Part shown: piece by piece, positions 52,531-61,766 of the stretch | How positions within the stretch are numbered: position 1 is the stretch's first letter | Layout: each line of letters begins with the position of its first letter | Assembly: GCA_963786225.1 (NCBI GenBank) | Contig: CAWAYQ010000016.1 | Coordinates: 372,001-436,000 of the forward strand | Reading direction: 5' to 3' | Origin: Flaviflagellibacter sp963786225 | Lineage (GTDB): Bacteria; Pseudomonadota; Alphaproteobacteria; Rhizobiales; Methylopilaceae | DNA length: 64,000 bases | Made by a program: the position numbers and the translations under genes | Notes under the pieces: model-generated | What the model saw: only the letters and a program-made list of their open reading frames with translations | What the model was told of the DNA's origin: nothing | Database searches by the model: none

Positions 52531-53658
52531 CTAGAATAGCCTCAGCTGCTCGCCAGGCCGCTGCGGCGGCACGAACAGATCTTTTCGCAGCGACTTCTTG
52601 TCCTCGTTCAGTCCCAGCCGTTTGCAGGCGAGCTCGAACCGCCGGCCGATGGTCCAGGCATAGACGCCGTCGCCGATCATGCGTTTGCCCCAGTCCGCCT
52701 GATACGCCTTGCCGCCGCGCGTCGACTTCACGAGGCTCATCACATGGTTCACGCGGTCGGGCCGGTGTTCGGCCAGCCATTCCTGGAACAGGTCCTTGAT
52801 CTCGTAAGGAAGGCGCAGCAACACATAGCCGGCGCTGACCGCGCCCGCGGCCTTGGCCGCGTCGAGCACGCGCTCGATCTCCTCGTCATTCAGGGCGGGG
52901 ATCACCGGCGCCATCATCACCGTCACCGGAATCCCCGCCTCGGAAAGCCGTTTCACCGTTTCGAGCCGCTTCGGAGGCGTCGGCGCGCGCGGTTCGAGAT
53001 GCCGCGCAAGTTTCGGATCGAGCGTCGTGATCGAGATCGCGACCCGCGCCAGCCCCTCCGCCGCCATCGGCGCCAGAATGTCGATGTCGCGTTGAACAAG
53101 CGCGGACTTCGTGACGATGCCGACCGGATGTTTCGTCTTCGCCAGAACTTCGAGCACGCCACGCGTGATGCGGTAATCGCGCTCGATCGGCTGGTAGGGG
53201 TCGGTGTTGGTCCCGAGCGCCATGGTGCGGACCTCGTATTTCGGATCCGCCAGTTCCTTGGCCAAAAGCTCGGCGGCGTTCGGCTTCACCGTCAGCTTGG
53301 ATTCGAAATCGAGGCCCGGGGAAAGCCCGAGATAGGAATGCGTCGGGCGCGCGAAGCAGTAGACGCAGCCATGCTCGCAGCCGCGATAGGGGTTTATCGA
53401 ACGGTCGAAGCTTATGTCCGGAGACTGATTGCGGGTGATGATCTTCTTGGCCGTCTCATAGGACAGCTCGGTCTTGAACGGCGGAAGGTCGGAGAGGCTG
53501 TCCCAGCCGTCGTCTTCCAGAGACCGCGAATACGGCTCGAACCGGCCGACCGGATTGGTCACGGCGCCCCGGCCGCGACGCCGTTCAGCGGTCACGCCCG
53601 GCCGCGTTTCCGCGGTGGGTTCGGCCTCATATTCCAGTTCGCGCGCCAGGGCAGCCAT
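52531..53658 (-). CDS. PA0069-like radical SAM protein
   Basis: 375 residues from ATG 53658. The SAM cluster is NPYRGCEHGCVYCFARPTHS (Cys-x3-Cys-x2-Cys, with one extra His/Phe context). Core strands such as TMALGTNTDPYQPIERDYRI, VGIVTKSALVQRDIDILAPM and ISITTLDPKLARHLEPRAPT follow, as in the Elp3-like/SplB-like PA0069 family. A 70-residue N-terminal stretch precedes it. Function not established in this family. Divergent from the glycosyltransferase. Confidence 0.86.
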   Translation of the reverse strand: MAALARELEYEAEPTAETRPGVTAERRRGRGAVTNPVGRFEPYSRSLEDDGWDSLSDLPPFKTELSYETAKKIITRNQSPDISFDRSINPYRGCEHGCVYCFARPTHSYLGLSPGLDFESKLTVKPNAAELLAKELADPKYEVRTMALGTNTDPYQPIERDYRITRGVLEVLAKTKHPVGIVTKSALVQRDIDILAPMAAEGLARVAISITTLDPKLARHLEPRAPTPPKRLETVKRLSEAGIPVTVMMAPVIPALNDEEIERVLDAAKAAGAVSAGYVLLRLPYEIKDLFQEWLAEHRPDRVNHVMSLVKSTRGGKAYQADWGKRMIGDGVYAWTIGRRFELACKRLGLNEDKKSLRKDLFVPPQRPGEQLRLF

Positions 53659-53753
53659 GTGCGAATCCTCTGATCGGAGGAGAACATAACGCGAACAAAT
53701 TAGCAAGCCTCATGCGGCGAAAGGAAGAATGTCCGCTTTTCCGGTGGAGTGTT

Positions 53754-54428
53754 ATGCTCGCGGCCATGATCAGCGTGGTTCTTCAGACCCTTGATGACGA
53801 GGAGGCCCTCGTCGGCACGCTCGCTTCGCTCGTCTCGGGCGCGGCGGACGGCGCAATACGCGATGTTCTCATCGTCGACGGCGGGCGGGGTCGAGGCATC
53901 CCTCTCATCGCCGAAGCGGCGGGCTGCATCTACATCAAGGGGCCGACGGCGCGCGAGCAGCGCCTGTCCATCGGCGCCGAAGCCGCGAAGGGGCCGTGGC
54001 TGTTTTTCCTCGCGCCGGGGGTCGAGCCTGAAGAGGGCTGGTTCCGCGAAGCCCGTCAGTTCATCGAGCGCGCCGAGCGCAAAGGAGTGGCGACTGCGCG
54101 TGCCGCGAGCTTCCAGGTGGCGTTCGACGAGGAGAGCGGAGGTCTCTGGCGCCGTCTGTTCGGCCCGCCGGCGGGAACCTACGGTCTTCTCCTTCATCGC
54201 AGCTTCTACCAAAGCCTCGGCGGTTTCCGGCATCTGCCGGCGGTCGAATATGTCGATCTGGTGCGCCGCATCGGCCCGACACGCCTGACGCGTCTGCGTT
54301 CACATCTCTTCGTCACCGAACGGGCCGCGGCCAATGCCGAACTTGGCTCGGGACTGCGGCGTGCGCTCGGCTCCGCTCTTCTGATGCTGCGCTTTCCCGC
54401 GCGGCTCGTGGCCAGGCTTTACAGCTAA
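53754..54428 (+). CDS. Glycosyltransferase family 2-like protein
   Basis: 224 residues from ATG 53754, with GGTGGAG upstream. A short GT-A fold: MISVVLQTLDDEEALVGTLA, DVLIVDGGRGRGIPLIAEAA, PTAREQRLSIGAEAAKGPWL and FFLAPGVEPEEGWFREARQF. A clear DxD is missing; DGG may substitute. C-terminal SALLMLRFPARLVARLYS is hydrophobic. Faces moaB. Function uncertain, similar proteins next to moaB occur in rhizobia. Confidence 0.72.
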   Translation: MLAAMISVVLQTLDDEEALVGTLASLVSGAADGAIRDVLIVDGGRGRGIPLIAEAAGCIYIKGPTAREQRLSIGAEAAKGPWLFFLAPGVEPEEGWFREARQFIERAERKGVATARAASFQVAFDEESGGLWRRLFGPPAGTYGLLLHRSFYQSLGGFRHLPAVEYVDLVRRIGPTRLTRLRSHLFVTERAAANAELGSGLRRALGSALLMLRFPARLVARLYS

Positions 54429-54466
54429 GCTCTCCCGGAGTTCGCGGCTTCCTGGAACCGGCGAGG

Positions 54467-55015
54467 TTAGTTCTTCTTGCGTTTCAGATGCTCGTCCAGA
54501 CGCGGCGCGATCTCGACGAAATTGCACGGCATGTGCCGGTAATCGAGCTGGCTTTGCAGAATGCCGTCCCAGGCATCGCGGCAGGCCCCGGGCGAACCGG
54601 GCAGGACGAAGATGAACGTGCCGCCGGCGACCCCCGCCGTCGCGCGCGACTGCACGGTCGAGACGCCGATCTTGTCGTAGGAAATGCGATGAAAGACAGC
54701 GGAGAAGCCGTCCATCCGTTTCTCGAAAATCGGCTCCAGCGCTTCGGGCGTCACGTCGCGGCCGGTGAGGCCGGTGCCGCCGGTCGTGATAACGACATCG
54801 ATCGCGGGATCCTTGATCCACGCCCGTACGCGACTTTGGATCGCTTCCACGTCGTCGGTCACGATGGCCCGATCGGCGAGCACGTGCCCGGCGTCTGTCA
54901 GCCGCCCGGCCAGCACGGCACCTGATTTGTCCTCGTCGAGGCCACGCGTGTCCGACACGGTCAAAACGGCGATCTTCAGGGGGATAAAGGGGCGGCTGTT
55001 GTCGATCTTCGCCAT
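54467..55015 (-). CDS. moaB: Molybdenum cofactor biosynthesis protein B
   Basis: 182 residues from ATG 55015. MogA/MoaB fold: PLKIAVLTVSDTRGLDEDKS, DVVITTGGTGLTGRDVTPEA (the molybdopterin-binding TTGGTG), and FVLPGSPGACRDAWDGILQS. A longer reading to 55939 is antisense to the next gene and rejected. Shares molybdopterin theme with moaD-moaE. Converges on the glycosyltransferase with 38 bp between. Confidence 0.93.
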   Translation of the reverse strand: MAKIDNSRPFIPLKIAVLTVSDTRGLDEDKSGAVLAGRLTDAGHVLADRAIVTDDVEAIQSRVRAWIKDPAIDVVITTGGTGLTGRDVTPEALEPIFEKRMDGFSAVFHRISYDKIGVSTVQSRATAGVAGGTFIFVLPGSPGACRDAWDGILQSQLDYRHMPCNFVEIAPRLDEHLKRKKN

Positions 55016-55051
55016 GTCGTCTCCCGGGCTCTCGCTACATCGCACGCCTTG

Positions 55052-56173
55052 ATGCACTTTCTCAATGCTCGGCGGGACCGCATACTGGTTCCCGCGTTTA
55101 TTCCCCGGAGCGGGGTTCGGAGGATCGGTTTGGGCCGTCTGTTGTGGGGAGCGCTGTTTCTCAGTCTTGCCGTTATCGGGGCGATGTATTTTGCCGGGCT
55201 TGAGGTGCCGCTCGAGCCGGAAGAAGCCATCCGCCGCGAGCTCGACGCCAAGATCACCGCTCCGGCCATCGAAGCCAAGATCGAGGCGGCGCTTGCGCGC
55301 GGCGATGTCGACGAGGCGCGCATGTATGCGGAACTTGCGACCGAGCATCAGCGTCCGATCCGCACCGATCTCGTCGACCGGATAACGGCAGAAGGCGAGG
55401 CCGCCCCGACGGCGCAGCGCAACGCCATGGAATTTGGCGCCGGCTTCTTCAAGGGCGAGGGCACGACGGTCGCGGGTCTCGCCGGCGCCGTCACGTCGGA
55501 CCTGACCGTGGTCGGCGATGTGCGCGATCTCGTCCACGAGGGCGGGCTGATGATCGCGGGCCAGCCCTATTCCGAACTCATGCTCGGCCTTGCCACCGTG
55601 GGAATTGTTGCGACCGGCGCGACGGTCGCGACCGGCGGCGGCGGCCTTCCGGCAAAGCTCGGCATCTCGCTGTTCAAGGTTGCGAAAAAGGCCGGCACGC
55701 TCACCGCCGGGCTTGGTCATGCGCTCGGCCGCGCCGTGCGCGAGGCGGTGGATTTCAACGAACTCGGCAATGTCCTGCGCGCGACCGCCACGCTCGATTC
55801 CGCCGCCGTGCGCGATGCCGCGAGCCTGGCGGTGCGCCGCGCGTCCTCGGGTGGCCTTGCGAAGATGGTCGGCGATGCCCGTCATATCGCCGACATTACG
55901 GGGCCGGGCGAGACGGTTCGTCTCCTGAAGTACGCCCATTCGCCGGAACAGCTGGCCGATCTCTCGGCGATGTCCACCCGCTTCGGCCGCACCACGCGCG
56001 GTGTCGTCGAACTCACGGGCCGCACTTCGCTTCGTGCCTTCAAGGGCGGAGTGCGCATCCTCTCCGCAGTGATCGAAAATCTGTTAGGTTTCGCCGTATG
56101 GTTCGGCGGGCTTATCGGAATGATCTTTACACGCCGTGTCTGGCGCTTCGCGCGGCGCAGGAGACTGGCTTGA
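55052..56173 (+). CDS. Glycine-rich membrane protein of unknown function
   Basis: 373 residues from ATG 55052 (TTG 55049 also precedes). A membrane segment near residues 30-50 (LLWGALFLSLAVIGAMYFAG) is followed by an amphipathic helix (AIEAKIEAALARGDVDEARM) and then FKGEGTTVAGLAGAVTSDLT, VVGDVRDLVHEGGLMIAGQP and LATVGIVATGATVATGGGGL. The GD-R-D context loosely recalls pre-toxin modules, but no family is assigned. C-terminal hydrophobic part GFAVWFGGLIGMI and a basic tail. 52 bp before the GT8 gene. Confidence 0.6.
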   Translation: MHFLNARRDRILVPAFIPRSGVRRIGLGRLLWGALFLSLAVIGAMYFAGLEVPLEPEEAIRRELDAKITAPAIEAKIEAALARGDVDEARMYAELATEHQRPIRTDLVDRITAEGEAAPTAQRNAMEFGAGFFKGEGTTVAGLAGAVTSDLTVVGDVRDLVHEGGLMIAGQPYSELMLGLATVGIVATGATVATGGGGLPAKLGISLFKVAKKAGTLTAGLGHALGRAVREAVDFNELGNVLRATATLDSAAVRDAASLAVRRASSGGLAKMVGDARHIADITGPGETVRLLKYAHSPEQLADLSAMSTRFGRTTRGVVELTGRTSLRAFKGGVRILSAVIENLLGFAVWFGGLIGMIFTRRVWRFARRRRLA

Positions 56174-56225
56174 TCCAGGGCTTCGCGGTGCCTAGACAGA
56201 GCTCGGTTGTTCTGGAGTCGAACTG

Positions 56226-57161
56226 TTGATCATCGCGTGCGCGACCGATTCGAGATTTGCCGATCTGGCCGGTGCACTTCTGAGATCGATCGCGGTCAAC
56301 GGCGATGTGCCGGAAGCCGAGATCGTCGTGTGCGGCGACGGCCTGAGTGACCTCGAAAAGCTTTGGCTGAAGGAATCCGCGTCGGGTCTGAATGTCCGCT
56401 TCATCGATGTCGGCGGAGCACATCGCGCGCGGATCGCGGACTTCAAGACGACGCGTCACGAAACCACGTCGACCTTCACACGCCTGCTCCTGCCCGATCT
56501 CCTGCCCGAAGTTTCAGCGCGGATCCTCTACCTCGACGTCGACATGATCGTGAACCGCAGCCTGCGGCCGCTGTTTGAAATACCGCTGAACGGTCATCCT
56601 TTGGGGGCCGTCCAAAACCCCGGAGATCCAGACAGGTTCGCGCGTTTCAATCGCAGGGTCGGCCGCGCACCGGATGGCCCCAACATCAATGCGGGCATGC
56701 TTTTGATGGATCTCGATAAGTGGCGCGAGTTGCAAATTGCCGACAGATGCCTGGAAGTTCTGACATGGCAGCCCAACATTCTCTTCGCCGATCAGGATGC
56801 GATCAACGCCGTCGTGGGAGACACGGTCGAACTTCTCGATCGCACTTGGAATTTTTACACGAACGAGCCCGGCAATTTCACGCGCGATGATTTTTGCGCC
56901 GTCAACATCATCCACTTTACCTCTTGGATGAAGCCCAATCTTGTCGAATGCACGCATCCGGCGCGCGATGTTTTTCTCATGCATCGCGCTCATACGCCCT
57001 GGCGGGACGCGCCGCTTATGACGCACCAAATACGAGGCATCACCCGGCTCTTTATGCTTCTTGTGTGGAAGCTTTCACCGCGCCGCGGTCAGCCGCGACC
57101 GGCAACGCAACGCGACATCGCCCGGGCAGCCATCCGGCGGAAGAACATGGTTGAGCGTTAA
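56226..57161 (+). CDS. Glycosyltransferase family 8 protein
   Basis: 311 residues from TTG 56226. GT8 features: RFADLAGALLRSIAVNGDVP near the N-terminus, ARILYLDVDMIVNRSLRPLF with the Asp-x-Asp metal motif, NINAGMLLMDLDKWRELQIA, WNFYTNEPGNFTRDDFCAVN and IIHFTSWMKPNLVECTHPA. Galactosyl- or glucosyltransferase of surface polysaccharide or LPS core are typical. Overlaps the convergent metallopeptidase stop by 4 bp. Confidence 0.88.
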   Translation: MIIACATDSRFADLAGALLRSIAVNGDVPEAEIVVCGDGLSDLEKLWLKESASGLNVRFIDVGGAHRARIADFKTTRHETTSTFTRLLLPDLLPEVSARILYLDVDMIVNRSLRPLFEIPLNGHPLGAVQNPGDPDRFARFNRRVGRAPDGPNINAGMLLMDLDKWRELQIADRCLEVLTWQPNILFADQDAINAVVGDTVELLDRTWNFYTNEPGNFTRDDFCAVNIIHFTSWMKPNLVECTHPARDVFLMHRAHTPWRDAPLMTHQIRGITRLFMLLVWKLSPRRGQPRPATQRDIARAAIRRKNMVER

Positions 57162-58018
57162 AGCCGCTCAGCCGCAAACGTATTGCAGCTTTTCACCTGC
57201 CCGCTCTCGTAACCTATCTTGAACCAGCGCACGCGCTGCGCCGACGAGCCGTGGGTGAAGCTATCCGGCACGACCTGGCCCTGCGACTGCCTCTGGAGCC
57301 TGTCGTCGCCGATCGCGGTGGCGGCATTCAGCGCTTCCTCGATATCGCCATCGTCGAGTGAGTTTCTGGTGCGGTTCGCCCAGACGCCCGCGAAGCAATC
57401 CGCCTGCAGCTCCGTACGTACGGATAAAGCGTTGCTTTCCTCGCGGGAAACGCGCTGCCGCTGCTGCATCACGCGGTCCATGATGCCGAGGATGTTCTGC
57501 ACATGGTGGCCGACCTCGTGCGCGACGACATAGGCCGAAGCGAAGTCGCCGGGTGCGTTGAAGCGGCGTTCCATCTCGCGGAAGAACGACGTATCGAGAT
57601 AAACGCGGTTATCGGGCGGGCAGTAGAACGGCCCCATCGCGGACTGCCCCATTCCGCAGGCCGTCGGAGTCGATCCGGAAAACAGAACGAGGCGCGGCTT
57701 CTGATAGGTCTGGCCCTGCTGCTGGAAAATCTGCGTCCACACGTCCTCGGTCGAACCGAGCACAGCCGAAACGAACTGGCCGGTCTCGTCGGTGGGGGCG
57801 CCCTGTTTGCCTTCCTGAACCTGGGTTCCGCCGCCCGGTCCTTGAATGGTTTCGAGGCCGCCGAGGATGATGCGCGGGTCGATGCCGGTTGCCCAGGCAA
57901 GGAGGCCAACGAGGATCAAGCCGCCGATGCCAATTCCGCCGCCGCGAAAGCCTCCGCCTCCGCCCATGCCGCGACGGTCTTCGACATTTTCGCTACGCCT
58001 GAGATCGCCCCAACGCAT
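57158..58018 (-). CDS. Neutral zinc metallopeptidase (YpfJ family)
   Basis: 286 residues. Polar and Gly-rich N-terminus (GMGGGGGFRGGGIGIGGLIL then a hydrophobic segment), then a periplasmic domain of the YpfJ type. Zinc motif YVVAHEVGHHVQNILGIMDR with HEVGH near residue 167, plus QADCFAGVWANRTRN. ACGMGQSAMGPFYCPPDNRV and YLDTSFFREMERRF are conserved. Substrate unknown. Single gene. Confidence 0.93.
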   Translation of the reverse strand: MRWGDLRRSENVEDRRGMGGGGGFRGGGIGIGGLILVGLLAWATGIDPRIILGGLETIQGPGGGTQVQEGKQGAPTDETGQFVSAVLGSTEDVWTQIFQQQGQTYQKPRLVLFSGSTPTACGMGQSAMGPFYCPPDNRVYLDTSFFREMERRFNAPGDFASAYVVAHEVGHHVQNILGIMDRVMQQRQRVSREESNALSVRTELQADCFAGVWANRTRNSLDDGDIEEALNAATAIGDDRLQRQSQGQVVPDSFTHGSSAQRVRWFKIGYESGQVKSCNTFAAERL

Positions 58019-58133
58019 ATCCGTCCCCTTGCTTAAGCTTTCCGCGCAATGGAAAGAACGCGGTTGGCGGCGTCAAGTTCAATACGTCGGTGATCGAAAT
58101 CCGCGGTGCGCGGCTATGACGTGAGCATTTCCG

Positions 58134-58970
58134 CTAGGAGGCGAGTTCGGCTTTCAGGGCGCGGAAATCCCGCCAGGCCAGTTTCTTCTGCGAGGGCGTG
58201 CGCAACAGATAGGCGGGATGCAGCGTGGCCAGGGCTTTGATCGTGCGCGTGCCGGTGTCGTAATCGAGCCAGCGACCGCGCATTCGCAAGATTCCGTCTT
58301 TCGCGCCGGTCAGCGCGGCTGCGGCCGATCCGCCAAGCAGAACCAGCACGTCCGGGTTTGCGAGTTCGATCTGCCTTTGGATAAAGGGCAGGCAGAGCTG
58401 TGTTTCCTGCGGCGTCGGCGTGCGGTTTCCCGGCGGCCGCCACGGTACGATATTGGCAATGTACACGCCGGTCCGGTCGAGGCCGATTGCTGCGAGCATC
58501 CGGTCCAGCAATTGCCCGGCGCGGCCGACAAAGGGCAGGCCTTCGCGATCCTCGTCCTTGCCCGGCGCTTCGCCCACGAGCATCACGCGGGCCGCGGGGT
58601 TGCCGTCGGCAAACACCAGCCGGGTCGCCGTCTTTCGTAGTGCAACTCCGTCGTAACCCTCCAGAATGGCGCGCAAATCGTCGAGGTCTGCAGCCGTCCG
58701 CGCCAGCTCGCGTGCATCCGAAACGGCGGCATCCTGCGAGCGCGTGACGGAAGCCGGCACCACGAGAGGCGGCGGCGCCGAATCGATGCCGGGCAGGGGC
58801 CGTTCGCGCGATTCGGCCGCCGGCGATCTCGGTTGCGGAGCGGCTTCCGTCGCCGCTGCGCTTTCTGCGAAGCGGTCCTGTGGCGCATCCTCCACGGCCA
58901 CGTCGACGCCCATCTCGGCGTACCAGGCAAGGAGCTGTGCGGCCTCGTCGCGGGCGGAACCTGTCATCAT
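58134..58970 (-). CDS. Uracil-DNA glycosylase, type 4-like, cluster cysteines missing
   Basis: 278 residues. N-terminal Ala/Pro-rich extension of about 85 residues. Core: VMLVGEAPGKDEDREGLPFV (GEAPG-DE), GQLLDRMLAAIGLDRTGVYI, NIVPWRPPGNRTPTPQETQL, VLVLLGGSAAAAL and TLHPAYLLRTPSQKKLAWRD. The classical four cluster cysteines are not present: only one Cys (QLCLPF) remains in the whole protein. It may be a cluster-free relative. Excises uracil from DNA by homology. Confidence 0.85.
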   Translation of the reverse strand: MMTGSARDEAAQLLAWYAEMGVDVAVEDAPQDRFAESAAATEAAPQPRSPAAESRERPLPGIDSAPPPLVVPASVTRSQDAAVSDARELARTAADLDDLRAILEGYDGVALRKTATRLVFADGNPAARVMLVGEAPGKDEDREGLPFVGRAGQLLDRMLAAIGLDRTGVYIANIVPWRPPGNRTPTPQETQLCLPFIQRQIELANPDVLVLLGGSAAAALTGAKDGILRMRGRWLDYDTGTRTIKALATLHPAYLLRTPSQKKLAWRDFRALKAELAS

Positions 58971-59085
58971 CCTCTAAGATTAGCCGAGACCGGCGACCCG
59001 TTCACGCCGCAATCATGCCCTAGCTGTCGTTTATTCAGCTTGGAAGCACGGTTCGGGAGCGTTAAAATCGCCGTTCCGGCTCTTT

Positions 59086-60876
59086 ATGAGAGGCTTGCTT
59101 TTGCCCCGCACATTCCGTCTTGGAGCATCCGTTCTTACCCTCACGACGGTTCTCGCCGCCGCGCCGGTTCTCGCTACGACGCCGGAGATGGCCGAAGTCG
59201 CCGAACAGGCGGCTACGGCATCCCCCACCGGCAATTATCTGGCCGGGCGCACGGCGGCCGGTCTTCGCGACATGGATGCCGCCGCGGCGTTCCTTCGCTC
59301 CGCGCTTCGCGCCTCGCCGAAAGAGCCCGAGCTTCTCGACCGCACGTTCCGCATCGTTCTCGCGAGCGGCGATTTCGAGCAGGCGGCGACTTTGGCGGAA
59401 CGCGTATCGGCCGTCGATCCCGACAACCGCCTTGCGCGTCTCGCACTTGCCGTCCGCGCCATCAAGGCGCGCCAGTTTCCCGCGGCCCGTACCCAACTCG
59501 CCCAATCGCTGAGCGGTCCGATGCCGGATGTGGTGGCGGCCCTGGTCTCGGCCTGGGCCTGGCAGGGCTCCGGCGACACCGCGCGCGCTCTGAAGTCGGC
59601 CGACACGCTGCAGGGCAACGACCTCATCGCGGTGTTCCGCGATCTTCATGCGGGTCTCATCGCCGAATCAGGCGGAAACCTGGCCGAGGCCGAAACCCGA
59701 TTGAGGTCCGCCTACAAGGCCGATCCGACGCTTTACGTCGTGGTCGATGCCTATGCGCGGATACTCGCCCGCGCGGGCAAACGCGACGAAGCTCTGAACG
59801 TCTACAAGGCGCTCGCCGAAAAGATGACGCGCAATTCGCGGCTCAGCGCCAACATCGCGGCCCTTGAGAAGGGCGGCAAGCTTCCCCCCACCGTCGCGAG
59901 TCCGAAGGACGGAGCCGCCGAGGCGCTGTTCACATTCGGCCAGCTCGCGAGCCGGGGTGAATCGGCCGAAATCGGCCTCATCTATCTCAACCTCGCGCTT
60001 TATCTGTCACCGGAACACGAACTGGGACTGCTGACGCTCGCCGATCTCCAGGAAACCATCGGACAGCATGACGCGGCGATCGAGGTCTATCAGCGCATTC
60101 CCGCGGCGTCCTCGTTCCACGAGGATGTGGGCCTGCGCGTCGCCGTCAATCTCGCCCAGTCCGAACGCATTCCTGAAGCCGAGAAAAAGCTTCGCGAACT
60201 GATCGCGGAAGACAAGAACGACGTAGATGCCATCGTCGCGCTCGGCAATCTCCTGCACCGTCAGAAGTCCTACAAGGAAGCGGCGGAGGTGTTTTCGCAG
60301 GCGGTGGATGCAACCGCCGAGCCGAAGAAATCGGACTGGTCGCTCTTCTTCGCGCGCGGCGTCTCCTACGACGCCGCCAAGGACTGGCGTCATGCCGAAA
60401 AGGATCTGCAGACCGCCGTCGATCTCGATCCCGAGCAGGCGGTGACGCTGAACTATCTCGGTTATTCCTGGGTCGATCGCGGCATCAGTTTTGACAAGGG
60501 AATGGACCTCATCAAGAAGGCGGTCGAGTTGCGCCCGAACGACGGCGACATCGTCGACAGCCTGGGCTGGGCCTATTATCGCCTCGGCAAATATCCGGAA
60601 GCGACTACCGAGCTTGAGCGCGCGGTCGAGCTGAAGCCGCAGTCCTGGGAAATCAACGATCACCTCGGCGACGTCTACTGGAAGACGAACCGCAAGCTGG
60701 AAGCCAGATTCCAGTGGCTCCACGCGCTGACGCTCGAAATCGAGCCGGAGAAGCGCGTATCGATCGAGCGCAAGATCAATGAGGGACTGGAAAAGGTCGA
60801 GGCGGAACAGTCCGCGGCCAAGCAGGCCGAGAACGCGACACCAGACACCGCCAAACCCGGTTCCGCGACACCCTGA
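59086..60876 (+). CDS. TPR-repeat secreted protein
   Basis: 596 residues. Signal peptide-like N-terminus (MRGLLLPRTFRLGASVLTLT then VLAAAPVLA), then about 14 tetratricopeptide repeats, for example AERVSAVDPDNRLARLALAV, SEQAVTLNYLGYSWVDRGIS-like unit (QAVTLNYLGYSWVDRGISFD), IVDSLGWAYYRLGKYPEATT and HLGDVYWKTNRKLEARFQWL. Widely found 9 bp before ispE in rhizobia, as here. Protein-protein scaffold in the periplasm; partners unknown. Confidence 0.92.
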   Translation: MRGLLLPRTFRLGASVLTLTTVLAAAPVLATTPEMAEVAEQAATASPTGNYLAGRTAAGLRDMDAAAAFLRSALRASPKEPELLDRTFRIVLASGDFEQAATLAERVSAVDPDNRLARLALAVRAIKARQFPAARTQLAQSLSGPMPDVVAALVSAWAWQGSGDTARALKSADTLQGNDLIAVFRDLHAGLIAESGGNLAEAETRLRSAYKADPTLYVVVDAYARILARAGKRDEALNVYKALAEKMTRNSRLSANIAALEKGGKLPPTVASPKDGAAEALFTFGQLASRGESAEIGLIYLNLALYLSPEHELGLLTLADLQETIGQHDAAIEVYQRIPAASSFHEDVGLRVAVNLAQSERIPEAEKKLRELIAEDKNDVDAIVALGNLLHRQKSYKEAAEVFSQAVDATAEPKKSDWSLFFARGVSYDAAKDWRHAEKDLQTAVDLDPEQAVTLNYLGYSWVDRGISFDKGMDLIKKAVELRPNDGDIVDSLGWAYYRLGKYPEATTELERAVELKPQSWEINDHLGDVYWKTNRKLEARFQWLHALTLEIEPEKRVSIERKINEGLEKVEAEQSAAKQAENATPDTAKPGSATP

Positions 60877-60885
60877 TCCGCGCTC

Positions 60886-61752
60886 ATGCGCATCGAGCGC
60901 GCTCCCGCCAAGATCAATTTGACGCTGCGCGTGCTCGGCCGCCGTCCGGACGGCTATCACGAGCTTGAAAGTCTCGTTGCCTTCGCGGGCGTGTGCGATC
61001 TCGTGTCTCTCGATCCGGAAAAGCCGTTCGGTCTCGTCGTCGAAGGTCCGACGGCGGAGGCCGCCGGTCCCGACAGCGACAACCTCGTCATCCGCGCCGC
61101 GCGCAGCCTGGAAAAGCGTGTCCCGGGCCTGAAGCTCGGCCGGTTTTCGCTGAAGAAGCGCCTTCCGGTCGGCGCGGGCGTCGGGGGCGGCTCCTCGGAC
61201 GCGGCGGCGGCGCTGAGGCTGCTTGCCGGTCTTAACGGCCTGATGCTGCACGATCCGCGCATTCACGAGGCCGCCGCCGAAACCGGCTCCGATATTCCCG
61301 TCTGCCTGACGCCGACGGCGCGCATGTTCCGCGGCCGCGGCGAACTCGTCGGCCCGCGCATCCAACTGCCGCCGCTTGCATGTATTCTCGTCAATCCGGG
61401 CGTACATATCGCAACACCCGATGTGTTTCGCGCCCTGGGTCTCCAACCGGGATCGACCGGGCCGTCGTCCGGCCCCGGCGTGTCTGAGTTCGCCGGCGAT
61501 CTGACGTCCTTGATCAGCCTCTTCGCCCGCGACACGAACGATCTCGAACCTCCGGCACGCGAAATGTCACCTGTCATTACACAGGCGATCGACGCCGTGC
61601 GCTCGACGCCGGAGGCGCGCTTCGTACGTATGTCGGGCTCGGGCTCGACCGTGTTCGGTCTGTTCGACAATTGCCGCCACGCCGCCCGTGCGGCGAAGGC
61701 CGTCAAGGCCATTTATCCGGGCTGGTGGGTCAAGCCAACGGTGCTGCGCTGA
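60886..61752 (+). CDS. ispE: 4-diphosphocytidyl-2-C-methyl-D-erythritol kinase
   Basis: 288 residues. MEP pathway kinase. GHMP layout: MRIERAPAKINLTLRVLGRR (substrate), GRRPDGYHELESLVAFAGV, FSLKKRLPVGAGVGGGSSDA (ATP-binding), and RFVRMSGSGSTVFGLFDNCR. With ispH gives two steps of the pathway in the window. Overlaps upstream by close spacing to the TPR gene (9 bp). Confidence 0.96.
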   Translation: MRIERAPAKINLTLRVLGRRPDGYHELESLVAFAGVCDLVSLDPEKPFGLVVEGPTAEAAGPDSDNLVIRAARSLEKRVPGLKLGRFSLKKRLPVGAGVGGGSSDAAAALRLLAGLNGLMLHDPRIHEAAAETGSDIPVCLTPTARMFRGRGELVGPRIQLPPLACILVNPGVHIATPDVFRALGLQPGSTGPSSGPGVSEFAGDLTSLISLFARDTNDLEPPAREMSPVITQAIDAVRSTPEARFVRMSGSGSTVFGLFDNCRHAARAAKAVKAIYPGWWVKPTVLR

Positions 61753-61766
61753 CGGGAGTAGGAATC

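Noticed and set aside
54467..55939. A 490-residue extended reading of moaB
   Set aside because: The extra N-terminal part is antisense to the next gene and has no family pattern; MoaB starts at 55015.
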